Shown here: in pieces, positions 34,266-42,169 of the stretch
How the letters are laid out: every line of letters begins with the position of its first letter
Numbering within the stretch: the stretch's first letter is position 1
NCBI RefSeq assembly: GCF_000425065.1
Contig: NZ_AULB01000011.1
Coordinates: forward strand, 62,001 to 126,000
Direction of reading: 5' to 3'
DNA from: Actinomadura rifamycini DSM 43936
GTDB lineage: Bacteria > Actinomycetota > Actinomycetes > Streptosporangiales > Streptosporangiaceae
DNA length: 64,000 nucleotides
Position numbers and translations under genes: made by a program
The notes under the pieces: model-generated
Told to the model about the DNA's origin: nothing
Database searches by the model: none
What the model saw: only the letters and a program-made list of their open reading frames with translations

Positions 34266-35421
34266 GACCGCCCCCGAAGCCGTCATCGTGTCCGCGCTGC
34301 GCACCCCCATCGGCACCGCGTTCAAGGGGACCCTGCGCGACACCACCGCCTTCGACCTGGCCCACCACGTCGTCTCCCGCGCGGCGTCCGGCCTGGACCC
34401 CGACCTCATCGACGACGTGATCCTCGCCGAGGGCCTGTACGGGGGCGGCGTCGTGGCCCGGCACGCGGCGCTGACCGCCGGGCTCACCGGCGTCCCCGGC
34501 CTCGCCCAGAACCGGCACTGCGCCGCCGGGCAGGCCGCCGTGCAGAGCGCCGCCGCGGGCATCCGCGCCGGGATGGACGACCTGGTCGTCGCGGGCGGCG
34601 TGAACTCGGCGTCCACCGCCCCGAAGTCGTCGTTCCGGGTGGACGGCGAGTGGACCGACTGGTTCCCGCCCACCCACCCCGACCGGCCGGACGCCCCCAA
34701 CCGCGACATGTCGATCACCGTCGGCTGGAACGCGGCCGTCGAGGCGGGCGTGTCCCGGGAGGAGATGGACGCCTGGGCGCTGCGCTCGCACCGCAACGCC
34801 GTCCGCGCCATCGACGAGGGACGGTTCGACGCGGAGATCGTCCCGATCGAGACGCCGCACGGCACGTTCGCCGTCGACGAGCACCCGCGCCGCGACACCA
34901 CGCTCGAGAGGCTCGCCGCGCTGAAGCCGCTGCACCCCGAGATCGAGGGGTTCAGCATCACCGCGGGCAACGCCTGCGGAGCCAACGACGGCGCCGCCGC
35001 GCTCGTCGTCGCCGGCGACCGGTTCGCCCGCCGGCACGGGCTGCCCGCGCTGGCGACCGTCCGGTCGTGGGCGTCCGTCGGCGTGGACCCGCGCATCACC
35101 GGGCTCGCGCCGGTGAAGGCGATCCCGAAGGCGCTGGCCCGCGCCGGGATGACGTCCGCGGACGTCGACGTGTTCGAGATCAACGAGGCGTTCGCGGCGA
35201 TGTGCGTCGCGACCGTCGGCCGGCTCGGGCTCGACCCGGACCGGGTCAACGTCAACGGCAGCGGCTGCTCGCTCGGCCACCCGGTCGCCGCGACCGGCGC
35301 CCGGATGCTGGTCACGCTGGTGCACGAGCTGCGCCGCCGCGGCGGCGGCGTCGGCGTCGCCGCGATGTGCGCGGGCGGCGGGATGGGCTCGGCCACCGTG
35401 ATCGAGGTCCCCGCCCCGTGA
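34258..35421 (+). CDS. Thiolase (acetyl-CoA acyltransferase)
   Basis: The 387-residue protein has the complete thiolase triad: acylated C88 in NRHCAAGQ, H341 in CSLGHPVAATG and proton-shuttle C371 in MCAGGGMG, plus the NEAF motif in FEINEAFAAM. It should cleave a 3-ketoacyl-CoA to a shortened acyl-CoA and acetyl- or propionyl-CoA in the last step of a beta-oxidation turn. It overlaps the ligase before it and the MeaB gene after it (GTGA). Confidence 0.92.
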   Translation: MPETAPEAVIVSALRTPIGTAFKGTLRDTTAFDLAHHVVSRAASGLDPDLIDDVILAEGLYGGGVVARHAALTAGLTGVPGLAQNRHCAAGQAAVQSAAAGIRAGMDDLVVAGGVNSASTAPKSSFRVDGEWTDWFPPTHPDRPDAPNRDMSITVGWNAAVEAGVSREEMDAWALRSHRNAVRAIDEGRFDAEIVPIETPHGTFAVDEHPRRDTTLERLAALKPLHPEIEGFSITAGNACGANDGAAALVVAGDRFARRHGLPALATVRSWASVGVDPRITGLAPVKAIPKALARAGMTSADVDVFEINEAFAAMCVATVGRLGLDPDRVNVNGSGCSLGHPVAATGARMLVTLVHELRRRGGGVGVAAMCAGGGMGSATVIEVPAP

Positions 35422-36413
35422 CGGACGTGCCTGCGGCGGACGTGCCCGCGGCGGGCGCGCCGGTTTCGGGGGCGCCCGGGACGGACGTCCCCGGGCTGCT
35501 CGCCGCGGCCCGCCGCGGCTCGCCCCGGGCGGCGGGCCGGCTGCTGAGCCTCGTCGAGGGGGAGCGCCGCGGCGAGGTCCTCGCCGCCCTTGACGCGGAC
35601 CCGGTCCCCGCCCCCGCCTCCGGAGCGGGGACCGCCCGGGTCGTCGGGCTGACCGGGCCGCCCGGCGCGGGCAAGTCGACGACCGCCGCCGCGCTCGTCG
35701 GGGCCTACCGGGAGCGCGGGCTGCGGGTCGCGGTGCTCGCGGTCGACCCGTCCTCCCCGTACAGCGGTGGCGCGCTGCTCGGCGACCGCATCCGGATGGC
35801 CGCGCACACCACCGACCCCGGCGTGCTCATCCGCTCGCTGGCGACGCGCGGCCACCTCGGCGGCCTGGCCGCCGCCGTGCCCGCCGCCGTCCGGCTGCTG
35901 GGCGCGCTGGCGTTCGACCTGGTCCTGGTGGAGACGGTCGGCGTGGGGCAGTCCGAGATCGAGGTCGCCGCCGTCGCCGACCCCACCGTCGCCGTCCTCA
36001 CGCCCGGGGCGGGCGACGCCGTCCAGGCGGCGAAGGCCGGGCTGCTGGAGGTCGCCGACCTGCTGGTCGTGAACAAGGCCGACCGGGACGGCGCCGCGCG
36101 CACCGTCCGCGAGCTGCGGATCGAGACGGGCGCCCCGGTGCTCACCCTCGTGGCGGCCGAGGGGACGGGCCTGCCGGAGCTGGTCGAGGCGATCGACGCC
36201 CACCACCGCGCCGACACCGCGGAGCGGCGGGCGTCCCGCGCGCACGCGCAGATCCTCTCGCTCGCCCACACCCGCCTGCGCGCCCACCCGGAGCTCGCCC
36301 GGCTCGCCGCCGTTGTCGCCGACGGCCGCCACGACGCCTACACGGCGGCGGACCTGCTCCTCCGCCGGTCCCGCGAGCCCGGCGGGGAGGCGGAGGAGCA
36401 GGGGCCCGGGTAG
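35418..36413 (+). CDS. meaB: MeaB/ArgK-type GTPase chaperone of B12 acyl-CoA mutases
   Basis: A 331-residue G3E GTPase: Walker A GPPGAGKS at 80-87, VDPSSPYSGGALLGDRIRM, ETVGVGQSE (switch/Walker B) and NKAD for guanine specificity. MeaB proteins guard and reload adenosylcobalamin in methylmalonyl-CoA-type mutases. The obvious client is the mutase at 23573-25545, about 10 kb upstream and under the same operator. GTG 35418 overlaps the thiolase stop. The N-terminus carries a near-duplicate DVPAA-DVPAA and a Pro/Ala-rich lead of about 25 residues not typical of the family. Confidence 0.92.
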   Translation: MTDVPAADVPAAGAPVSGAPGTDVPGLLAAARRGSPRAAGRLLSLVEGERRGEVLAALDADPVPAPASGAGTARVVGLTGPPGAGKSTTAAALVGAYRERGLRVAVLAVDPSSPYSGGALLGDRIRMAAHTTDPGVLIRSLATRGHLGGLAAAVPAAVRLLGALAFDLVLVETVGVGQSEIEVAAVADPTVAVLTPGAGDAVQAAKAGLLEVADLLVVNKADRDGAARTVRELRIETGAPVLTLVAAEGTGLPELVEAIDAHHRADTAERRASRAHAQILSLAHTRLRAHPELARLAAVVADGRHDAYTAADLLLRRSREPGGEAEEQGPG

Positions 36414-36418
36414 CCGCC

Positions 36419-36442
36419 GGGCGCGGCCGCCGGGCCGCGCCC
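36419..36442. terminator. Hairpin terminator between convergent genes
   Basis: A ten-bp perfect stem (36419-36428 with 36433-36442, GGGCGCGGCC) and four-base loop begin five bases after the meaB stop and precede the convergent thioesterase end. Confidence 0.75.
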
Positions 36443-36458
36443 CCGCGGGCATGCCGCC

Positions 36459-37322
36459 TTAGGAGTGGTCCTTCAGACGCAGGAGGGCCTCCTGCGCGTA
36501 GGAGGCGACGAGGGAGCCGTCCGCGGCGAGCAGGTCGCCGCGGCCGAAGCAGCGGCCGTGCGCCAGGACCGGGCTGTGCTGGCGCAGCAGCAGCCAGTCG
36601 TCGGTGCGGAACGGCCGGTGGAACCACACGCTGTGCGAGGTGACGGCCGAGGTGAACGCCGTCCCCGCGTCGCTCTGGGAGACGCCGTCGAGCGGGCGCA
36701 GCGCGGTTCCGATGAGTGTGAGGTCGGTGGCGTAGGCGGCCAGCGCCGGCGCCAGCTCCGCGCCGACGGCCGGCGTGCGCATCCACAGCTCGTACTCGGG
36801 CGGCCCGGCGGCCGCGGCGTCCAGGTCCGCGGTCGAGCGGGTCTCCCACGGGAGCAGGTCGAGCTTCACCTCGTGCTCGGCGCCGGGGACGGCCGGCACC
36901 CCGGGGACGGACTGCCGGTCGGCGCCGTCCTCGCCAGCGTGCAGCGACACCGACGCGGTGGCGATCACGCCGGGCTCCTGCCGGGCCGTGACCGCCACGG
37001 TGGCGAACGTCCCGCCCTCGTGGTGGCGCTCGACCTCGTACCGGACGGGCTCGTCCGAGCGGCCCGCGCGGGGGAACAGCGCGTGCAGGGACTTGACGGC
37101 CTTGCCCGGGCAGGCGGCGCCGGCCGCCCGGACGAACTGGGCGAGGAGCTGGCCGCCGAACAGCCGGTGGTAGGTCAGCCGCTGGTTGCGCCCGGTCAGC
37201 CGGACGGCGGCGGGGGAGGGGGCGGCCGCGGCGCCGGAGCCGCCTCCCGGAACGGGGCCGGGGCCGTCCAGTTCCAGGCAGGCGAGGAGGTCGCTCCACG
37301 GATCGGTCACGGAAGTGGGCAT
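36459..37322 (-). CDS. Acyl-CoA thioesterase II (TesB-like, double hotdog)
   Basis: The 287-residue protein matches the two-hotdog TesB architecture: RLFGGQLLAQFVRAA and SLHALFPRAGRSDEPVRYEVE in the first half and TLIGTALRPLDG, HSVWFHRPFRTDDWLLLRQHSP and ASYAQEALLRLKD in the second. It hydrolyses acyl-CoAs to free acid and CoA, perhaps to relieve CoA trapping. ATG 37322 has no ribosome site but a TACACT -10 box six bases before it, so a leaderless mRNA is likely; the GTG at 37340 is an alternative. It is transcribed singly. Confidence 0.88.
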   Translation of the reverse strand: MPTSVTDPWSDLLACLELDGPGPVPGGGSGAAAAPSPAAVRLTGRNQRLTYHRLFGGQLLAQFVRAAGAACPGKAVKSLHALFPRAGRSDEPVRYEVERHHEGGTFATVAVTARQEPGVIATASVSLHAGEDGADRQSVPGVPAVPGAEHEVKLDLLPWETRSTADLDAAAAGPPEYELWMRTPAVGAELAPALAAYATDLTLIGTALRPLDGVSQSDAGTAFTSAVTSHSVWFHRPFRTDDWLLLRQHSPVLAHGRCFGRGDLLAADGSLVASYAQEALLRLKDHS

Positions 37323-37328
37323 GCCACT

Positions 37329-37334
37329 AGTGTA
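37329..37334 (-). promoter_or_regulatory. -10 box of a probable leaderless thioesterase promoter
   Basis: On the minus strand TACACT is followed after six bases by the ATG at 37322. About 18 bases further upstream the operator half TTCTCA occupies the place of a -35 box. Confidence 0.5.
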
Positions 37335-37352
37335 AATCACGTGCCCGATCTA

Positions 37353-37369
37353 TGAGAATGCTATTCTCG
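37353..37369 (-). promoter_or_regulatory. Island operator, copy 9
   Basis: TGAGAATGCTATTCTCG is a full match to the consensus. It lies 30 bases upstream of the thioesterase ATG and only eight bases beyond the end of the neighbouring TetR gene. Confidence 0.87.
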
Positions 37370-37377
37370 CCCGGGTC

Positions 37378-38052
37378 TCACGCGGCGGCGGCGAACCCCG
37401 TGGAGCAGAACTCCCACAGCTCCTCGGCCGTGATCGGGTGGGCGTCCTCGTCGACCGGGGCGCCGTGCGCGATGAACATGACCGTCTGCATCACCAGCGC
37501 CGCCGCGCGCCGCGGCTTGACGCCCGGCCGCAGCGCGCCCGCCGCCTCCACCTGCTCCAGCAGCTCGGTGAACAGGCCGAGCAGCGGCGCGTGCGCCGAC
37601 TTCACCTCGGCCGGGTGCGACACCAGCAGCTGCGGGGCGAAGTCGGTGAACAGCGGCCGCTGCGCCGCCGGGTCGGGCCGGGACAGCTCGAACAGCAGCT
37701 CCACGGCCACCTTGAGGCGGTCCATCGGGTCGGTCCGGCCGCCGGCGGCGGCGCGGATCTGGTCGGTCGACCGGCGCAGGGCGTCCTCGAACAGGGCGAG
37801 GAGCAGCTCGTGCTTGCCGTCGAAGTGCTGGTAGAAACTGCGCAGCGACTGGCGGGAGCGGTCCACGACCTCCTGCACGGTGAAGTCGGTGCTGCCCTTC
37901 TCCGCGATGATCGCCTGGGCCGCGTCGAGGAACCGCTCCACCCGCTGCTCGGCGCGCAGCCGCGCCGCCTTGGTCGAGCGCTCGACCGCGCGGTCCTTCC
38001 AGGCCGGCCGGTGGCTCGGGGTGTCCGCCGTCGAATCCGTCTTCTGCACCAT
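37378..38052 (-). CDS. TetR-family transcriptional regulator
   Basis: The 224-residue protein has a TetR DNA-binding head: FLDAAQAIIAEKGSTDFTVQEVVDRSRQSLRSFYQHFDGKHELLLALF, with the recognition helix in SRQSLRSFYQHF, followed by a helical ligand domain. The start MVQKTDST at 38052 was preferred to the upstream in-frame extension, which lacks helices. Operator copy 9 is immediately downstream, but no copy lies in front of this gene; its upstream region instead has a different inverted repeat at 38126-38156. It is a candidate island regulator by position only. Confidence 0.87.
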   Translation of the reverse strand: MVQKTDSTADTPSHRPAWKDRAVERSTKAARLRAEQRVERFLDAAQAIIAEKGSTDFTVQEVVDRSRQSLRSFYQHFDGKHELLLALFEDALRRSTDQIRAAAGGRTDPMDRLKVAVELLFELSRPDPAAQRPLFTDFAPQLLVSHPAEVKSAHAPLLGLFTELLEQVEAAGALRPGVKPRRAAALVMQTVMFIAHGAPVDEDAHPITAEELWEFCSTGFAAAA

Positions 38053-38125
38053 GTGTAGAACCTTACTGCACAGTATCGACAGTCGCCGGTACCGGCACCG
38101 CACTACGGCGCGCACGGTAACGAGA

Positions 38126-38156
38126 CTATGACTTTCCTAACTCAAGAGTGTCATAG
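38126..38156. promoter_or_regulatory. Inverted repeat upstream of the TetR gene
   Basis: Arms CTATGAC and GTCATAG are separated by 17 bases, which contain an inner ACTC-AA-GAGT dyad. It is AT-richer than its surroundings and lies 74 bases upstream of the TetR start in the 130-base gap after the dehydrogenase operon. An autoregulatory operator is more likely than a terminator because the stem is AT-rich. Confidence 0.45.
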
Positions 38157-38182
38157 GCTCACGCTCCGCGGCGCGCCGCCGC

Positions 38183-39031
38183 TCACAGTTCCACGAGCCG
38201 CCGCGCCGCCCCCTCCGCGCGCAGGATCCGCCCCGCCTCCCGGGTCAGCTCCCGGGAGCCGCCGAGCAGGCCGTCCAGGACGAGCGCGCGCCGCACGTGC
38301 CGGTGCAGTCCGTGCTCCTCGGTGAACCCGATCCCGCCGAGCACCTGCTGGCAGTGCCGGGCCGCCGTCAGCGCCGCCCGTCCCGCCGCGGCCTTGCCGA
38401 GCAGCGCCGCCAGGTCCGCGTCCGCCGGGGCGTGCGGGGCGGTCAGCACCGCCTCCGCGCCCTCCAGCTCGACCAGCGTCTCGGCGAGCCGGTGCCGGAC
38501 GGCCTGGAACGCGGCGATCGGACGGCCGAACTGCGCGCGGTCGAGCGCGTGCTCGCGCGCGAGGCGCAGCATCGCCCGCCCGGTCCCGGCCAGCCACCAG
38601 CCGAGCGCCCGGCGCCCCGCGGCGAGCGGGACGGGCGCGCCGTCCGGGACGGGACGCAGCGGCAGGTCGCCGTCGAGCACGTCCGCGCCGCGGTCCCCGG
38701 GCCCGCGGTCCCAGACGACCCACCGGCCGCCCGCGTACGGCAGCGGCGGCGGGGCGTCCCCGGCGGGACGCCCGGACGCACCGGGCACCACGTCGTTCAG
38801 CACCACGTCGTTCAGCACCGCCGCGTGCGCCCCGGTCTCGCCGAGCAGCCCGAACACGAGCGGGACGGCGACGTCCGGCGCGGCGGCGAGCAGGTCGGGC
38901 CAGCCGAGTTCCGCGAGGGCCGCGTCGAGCCGGGGGCCCGACGCCGCCGCCATCGTCTTGCACAGCGCGTCGGCGAGCATCTCCCGCTCGGCCGCGTCCA
39001 TCGCGGGGGACTCCGGCGCAGGGGGCTCCAT
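38183..39031 (-). CDS. Acyl-CoA dehydrogenase, small subunit of a heteromeric pair
   Basis: At 282 residues it is a shortened dehydrogenase. The C-terminal half is clear: REHALDRAQFGRPIAAFQAVRHRLAE and QQVLGGIGFTEEHGLHRHVRRAL, in which the Glu after T is where the small subunits of mycobacterial heteromeric FadE pairs carry the base. The start at 39031 was preferred over 39037 because GGGGAAGGA then has a six-base spacing. It follows the large-subunit gene directly. A 15-bp duplication (38786-38815) repeats VLNDV in the reduced middle domain. Confidence 0.8.
   Translation of the reverse strand: MEPPAPESPAMDAAEREMLADALCKTMAAASGPRLDAALAELGWPDLLAAAPDVAVPLVFGLLGETGAHAAVLNDVVLNDVVPGASGRPAGDAPPPLPYAGGRWVVWDRGPGDRGADVLDGDLPLRPVPDGAPVPLAAGRRALGWWLAGTGRAMLRLAREHALDRAQFGRPIAAFQAVRHRLAETLVELEGAEAVLTAPHAPADADLAALLGKAAAGRAALTAARHCQQVLGGIGFTEEHGLHRHVRRALVLDGLLGGSRELTREAGRILRAEGAARRLVEL
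38786..38815 (-). repeat. Perfect 15-bp tandem duplication inside a dehydrogenase gene
   Basis: Two identical 15-bp copies (38786-38800, 38801-38815) give the protein segment LNDVVLNDVV. The reading frame is kept. Confidence 0.88.
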
Positions 39032-39033
39032 GG

Positions 39034-40182
39034 TCATTCCTTCCCCAGGTCGAGGAGACGGCGGGCGATGATGTTGCGCTGGATCTCGGCGGTGCCGCCG
39101 TAGATGGTGGCGGCCCGCGAGTACAGGTACTCCGAGCGCCACGGCGTCCCGTCCAGCTCCAGCACCCCCGGCAGCAGGTCCCGGGCGGTGTCGAACAGCC
39201 GCTGCTCGGCCCCGGCCAGCAGCACCTTGTCGACCGAGGTCTCCGGGCCGAGCCGCGCCCCGCCGGCGAGCCGCCGCTGCGTCGCGTGCGACCGGCAGCG
39301 GACGGTGTGCAGCGCGAGGTACGCGGCGCCGAGCGCGGCGTCGTCGGTCCCGCCGCTCTCGCCGGTCTCCTCGACGAGCCGGTCCAGCCGCGAGTACAGG
39401 TGCGCGACGCGGTGCCAGAAGCAGGTCGAGCGCTCGTGGGGCAGCAGGTCCATCGCCAGCCGCCACCCGTCGCCCGGACGGCCCAGCATCCGGTCGCCGG
39501 GGACGACGACGTCGTCGAAGAACACCTCGGCGAACTCGTCGACGCCGTGCATCGTGCGCAGCGGCCGGACCGTGATGCCGGGGGAGTCCATGTCGAGGAA
39601 GAACGCCGTGATCCCGGCGTGGCCGGGCGCGGTGCGGGTGAGCAGCACGCAGCGCGCCGCGAACTGGGCGAGGCTCGTCCACACCTTCTGCCCGTTGACC
39701 ACCCAGTCGCCGCCGCGGGGCTCCGCCCGGGTCGACAGCGACGCGAGGTCGCTGCCGGACCCGGGCTCGGAGAACCCCTGGCACCACTGCTCGTCGCCGT
39801 TCAGCAGCCGCGGCACCATCTCGGCCGCCAGCGCGGGCGGCGCGTAGGAGATCACCGTCGGGGCGAGCACCTCGATCATCGAGTAGATGCCCGGTTCGGC
39901 CAGGCCGCGGGTCGCGACCTCCTCGCCCAGCACCGCGCGCAGCACGGCCGGCCCGCCGAGCCCGCCGGCCTCGGCGGGCCAGCCGTACCGCATCCAGCCC
40001 GCGTCGTAGAGGGCGCGCCGGACGCGGCCGAGCTGCGCGACCTGCCCGTCGAAGTCGAGACCGGGCGCGGGGGACAGGTCGTGCGCGTCCAGCCAGGCCC
40101 GCACCTCCGCCCGGAACTCCGCGACGTCCGCGCCCCCGGCGTGCCCGTGCGCGCCGTCCGCGCCGGTGCCGGTGCCGCTCAT
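39034..40182 (-). CDS. Acyl-CoA dehydrogenase, large subunit of a heteromeric pair
   Basis: A 382-residue dehydrogenase with QGFSEPGSGSDLASL, NGQKVWTSLAQFA and C-terminal YSRAATIYGGTAEIQRNIIARRLL. As in the large subunit at 30034, Gly occupies the classical Glu position (YGGT), supporting a heteromer with the following short gene. The first 18 residues are Gly/Thr/His-rich and probably disordered. The ATG overlaps the SnoaL-like gene stop by four bases. Confidence 0.87.
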   Translation of the reverse strand: MSGTGTGADGAHGHAGGADVAEFRAEVRAWLDAHDLSPAPGLDFDGQVAQLGRVRRALYDAGWMRYGWPAEAGGLGGPAVLRAVLGEEVATRGLAEPGIYSMIEVLAPTVISYAPPALAAEMVPRLLNGDEQWCQGFSEPGSGSDLASLSTRAEPRGGDWVVNGQKVWTSLAQFAARCVLLTRTAPGHAGITAFFLDMDSPGITVRPLRTMHGVDEFAEVFFDDVVVPGDRMLGRPGDGWRLAMDLLPHERSTCFWHRVAHLYSRLDRLVEETGESGGTDDAALGAAYLALHTVRCRSHATQRRLAGGARLGPETSVDKVLLAGAEQRLFDTARDLLPGVLELDGTPWRSEYLYSRAATIYGGTAEIQRNIIARRLLDLGKE

Positions 40183-40646
40183 GCTCCCGCGCGCCGGTGC
40201 GCGTGCGGACGTCCGGAGTCGTGCGCGCCGCTGCGCCGGATGAACGTCATCGCCCGCGTCCGCAGCCGCCAGCCGTCGCCGGTCCGCGCGTAGGTGTCGT
40301 TGTAGTACCCGATGCGCATCTCGTGGGTGGAGTGGTCCACGAAGCAGAGCGGCTGCGTGCCGGTCGCGGTGTCGCCGTCGATCTCGACCGCCGCCGTCCC
40401 GGTGAGGAACAGGCCCTTGGGCGCCGCCTCGACCAACTCGGGGAACTCGTCCAGCCGGTAGGTGTCGCCGAAGGCGCTGTAGGTGCCGTCCGGGGTGAAC
40501 ACCCCGAGCAGCCCGTCGATGTCGCCCCGGGTGATGGTCACCGCGTACCGGGCGAGGAGCTGCTGGATCTCGACGTGGTCCTCGACGCCGCCCCTCGCCG
40601 TGCTACCTGTTGACGTGCTGCCTGTTGACGTGCTGCCTGTTGACAA
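40179..40646 (-). CDS. SnoaL/NTF2-like small-fold protein
   Basis: The 155-residue protein shows the NTF2-like alpha-plus-beta cone: EIQQLLARYAVTITRGDIDGLLGVFTPDGTYS, a strand pair with FLTGTAAVEIDGDTATG and the ending YARTGDGWRLRTRAMTFIRR. Members include small isomerases, dehydratases and binding proteins. No ATG or GTG exists in the N-terminal stretch, so a TTG at 40646 is taken as start, with GGGAAGG three bases upstream. That puts a 15-bp repeat in the reading frame as STGST units and makes the gene overlap the amidohydrolase end by 44 bases. Confidence 0.72.
   Translation of the reverse strand: MSTGSTSTGSTSTGSTARGGVEDHVEIQQLLARYAVTITRGDIDGLLGVFTPDGTYSAFGDTYRLDEFPELVEAAPKGLFLTGTAAVEIDGDTATGTQPLCFVDHSTHEMRIGYYNDTYARTGDGWRLRTRAMTFIRRSGAHDSGRPHAHRRAGA
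40600..40644 (-). repeat. 15-bp tandem repeat, three copies, spanning two overlapping genes
   Basis: Copies at 40600-40614, 40615-40629 and 40630-40644; the last two are identical and the first differs by one base. In one minus-strand frame they encode the amidohydrolase tail (HVNRQ units), in another the SnoaL-like N-terminus (STGST units). Confidence 0.92.
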
Positions 40647-41844
40647 AGACCTTCCCGCCCTTCATCACGAACCGCACGTCCTTGGTGACGGCGATGTCCT
40701 GCAGGGGATCGCCGGGCACGGCGATGACGTCGGCGAGGAGCCCCTCGGCGAGCCGCCCCCGGTCGGTGGCGCCGATCAGCTCGGCGGCCCGGACGGTCGC
40801 CGCGCGCAGCACGTCCGCCGGGGCCAGGCCGCGCTCGACCAGCGCCGTCAGCTCGAAGGCGTTGCGGCCGTGCGGGATGGCGGGGGCGTCGGTGCCGACC
40901 GCGATCTTCACCCCGGCCTCGTAGGCGGCCAGCACCGACCGCCGCGCCTTCGGGAACATCTCCGCGGCCTTCGCCTTCAGCTCGGGCGCCGCCTCCGAGA
41001 CGTCCATGCCGTCGGCCAGGGCCGTGGTCGGGACGAGCCAGGTGCCGCGCTCGACCATCAGCGCGATCGTCTCGTCGTCGATGAGGAACCCGTGCTCGAT
41101 GCAGTCGATGCCCGCCTCGACGGCGTTGCGCACCGCGTCCGCGCCGTGCGTGTGCGCCGCGACCCGCAGGCCGCGCCGGTGCGCCTCGTCGACGATCGCG
41201 CGCAGCTCCTCGTCGGAGTAGTGCTGCGCGCCCGGCGTGCCGGTGTGCGACATGACGCCGCCGGACACGCACACCTTGATCAGCTTCGCGCCGTGCTTGA
41301 TCTGGTACCGGACGGCCCGGCGCACCTCGTCGACGCCGTTGGCGATGCCCTCCTCGACCGACAGCGGCAGGACGCCGGGCGCGAACGCCGCGAACATCGT
41401 CGGGTCCAGGTGCCCGCCGGTCGGGGTGATGGCGTGCCCGGCCGGGACGATCCGGGGCCCGTCGATCCAGCCCGCGTCGATCGCCTTGCCGAGCGCGACG
41501 TCCAGCAGGTAGCCGCCCGTCTTCACGAACAGCCCCAGGTTGCGGACGGTCGTGAAGCCGGCCCGCAGGGTGCGGCGGGCGTTGCCGACGGCGCGCAGCA
41601 TCCGCAGCGGCGGATCGTCCTGGACGGGCGAGTACTCCAGCGTCTCGCCGCGCCCGCCCATCAGGAGGTTGACCTCCATGTCCATCAGGCCGGGCAGCAG
41701 GACCGCGTCGCCGAGGTCGACGACCTCGCCCTCGGGCGGGCCGCCGACCCCGGCGATGCGGTCGCCGTCGATCCGCAGGACCCCCGGCCGGACGATCTCG
41801 CCCGCGTCGACGTCGAGGAGCCCGGCCGCTCTCAGCGTGAGCAT
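40603..41844 (-). CDS. Imidazolonepropionase/prolidase-like amidohydrolase with altered metal site
   Basis: A 413-residue PF01979-type protein with the beta-sandwich start, K190 in AKLIKVCVSGG (usual carboxylated Lys), H231/H233 in AAHTHG, H251 in CIEHGF and D319 in VGTDAP. The first metal motif, normally HxH after PGLIDM, reads E57-V-N59 in PGLMDMEVNLL, so the binuclear centre would be altered to one metal or different ligands. The C-terminus ends in repeats of VNRQH created by the 15-bp repeat. It sits between the Rieske-associated small gene and the SnoaL-like gene. Confidence 0.82.
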   Translation of the reverse strand: MLTLRAAGLLDVDAGEIVRPGVLRIDGDRIAGVGGPPEGEVVDLGDAVLLPGLMDMEVNLLMGGRGETLEYSPVQDDPPLRMLRAVGNARRTLRAGFTTVRNLGLFVKTGGYLLDVALGKAIDAGWIDGPRIVPAGHAITPTGGHLDPTMFAAFAPGVLPLSVEEGIANGVDEVRRAVRYQIKHGAKLIKVCVSGGVMSHTGTPGAQHYSDEELRAIVDEAHRRGLRVAAHTHGADAVRNAVEAGIDCIEHGFLIDDETIALMVERGTWLVPTTALADGMDVSEAAPELKAKAAEMFPKARRSVLAAYEAGVKIAVGTDAPAIPHGRNAFELTALVERGLAPADVLRAATVRAAELIGATDRGRLAEGLLADVIAVPGDPLQDIAVTKDVRFVMKGGKVFVNRQHVNRQHVNR

Positions 41845-41845
41845 G

Positions 41846-42169
41846 TCAGACCACGGGCTCCACGATGAGGTCCAGGTACGCCGCGCCGGAGTCGGGGACG
41901 CGGGGCTGCTTCCACACCTCGACGGGGAACGACACCATGACCAGGCCCTGCATGAGGTGCATCAGGGTGCGGGCGTCCTCGGGCAGGTCGTCCCACGGGT
42001 GCCGGTCGATGTAGGCGATGGCGTCCTCCAGGCGGGGGAACGCGGCGTCGTAGAACGCCTGCATCTCCTCCATCGAGCTGGCGAGGCGCTTGGCGTACCG
42101 CTCGGGCTCGGTCGCCAGGGCCCAGCCCGCGTACGGCTCGAGGTCGGCGAATTCAGCGGGCAGCGGCAT
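41846..42169 (-). CDS. Small Rieske-associated protein of unknown function
   Basis: The 107-residue protein is acidic and helical (EFADLEPYAGWALATEPERY; SSMEEMQAFYDAAFPRLEDAI), with no Cys cluster or membrane segment. It overlaps the Rieske gene by 17 bases and ends one base before the amidohydrolase start, with an AAGGAG ribosome site. I recognise no named family. Size and position would suit a small beta-type or stabilising partner of the oxygenase, but the sequence does not resemble the NTF2-like beta subunits of ring hydroxylases. Confidence 0.7.
   Translation of the reverse strand: MPLPAEFADLEPYAGWALATEPERYAKRLASSMEEMQAFYDAAFPRLEDAIAYIDRHPWDDLPEDARTLMHLMQGLVMVSFPVEVWKQPRVPDSGAAYLDLIVEPVV

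Noticed and set aside
40600-40644. CRISPR-like array
   Set aside because: The 15-bp units are directly adjacent with no spacers and lie in coding sequence; no cas genes are present.
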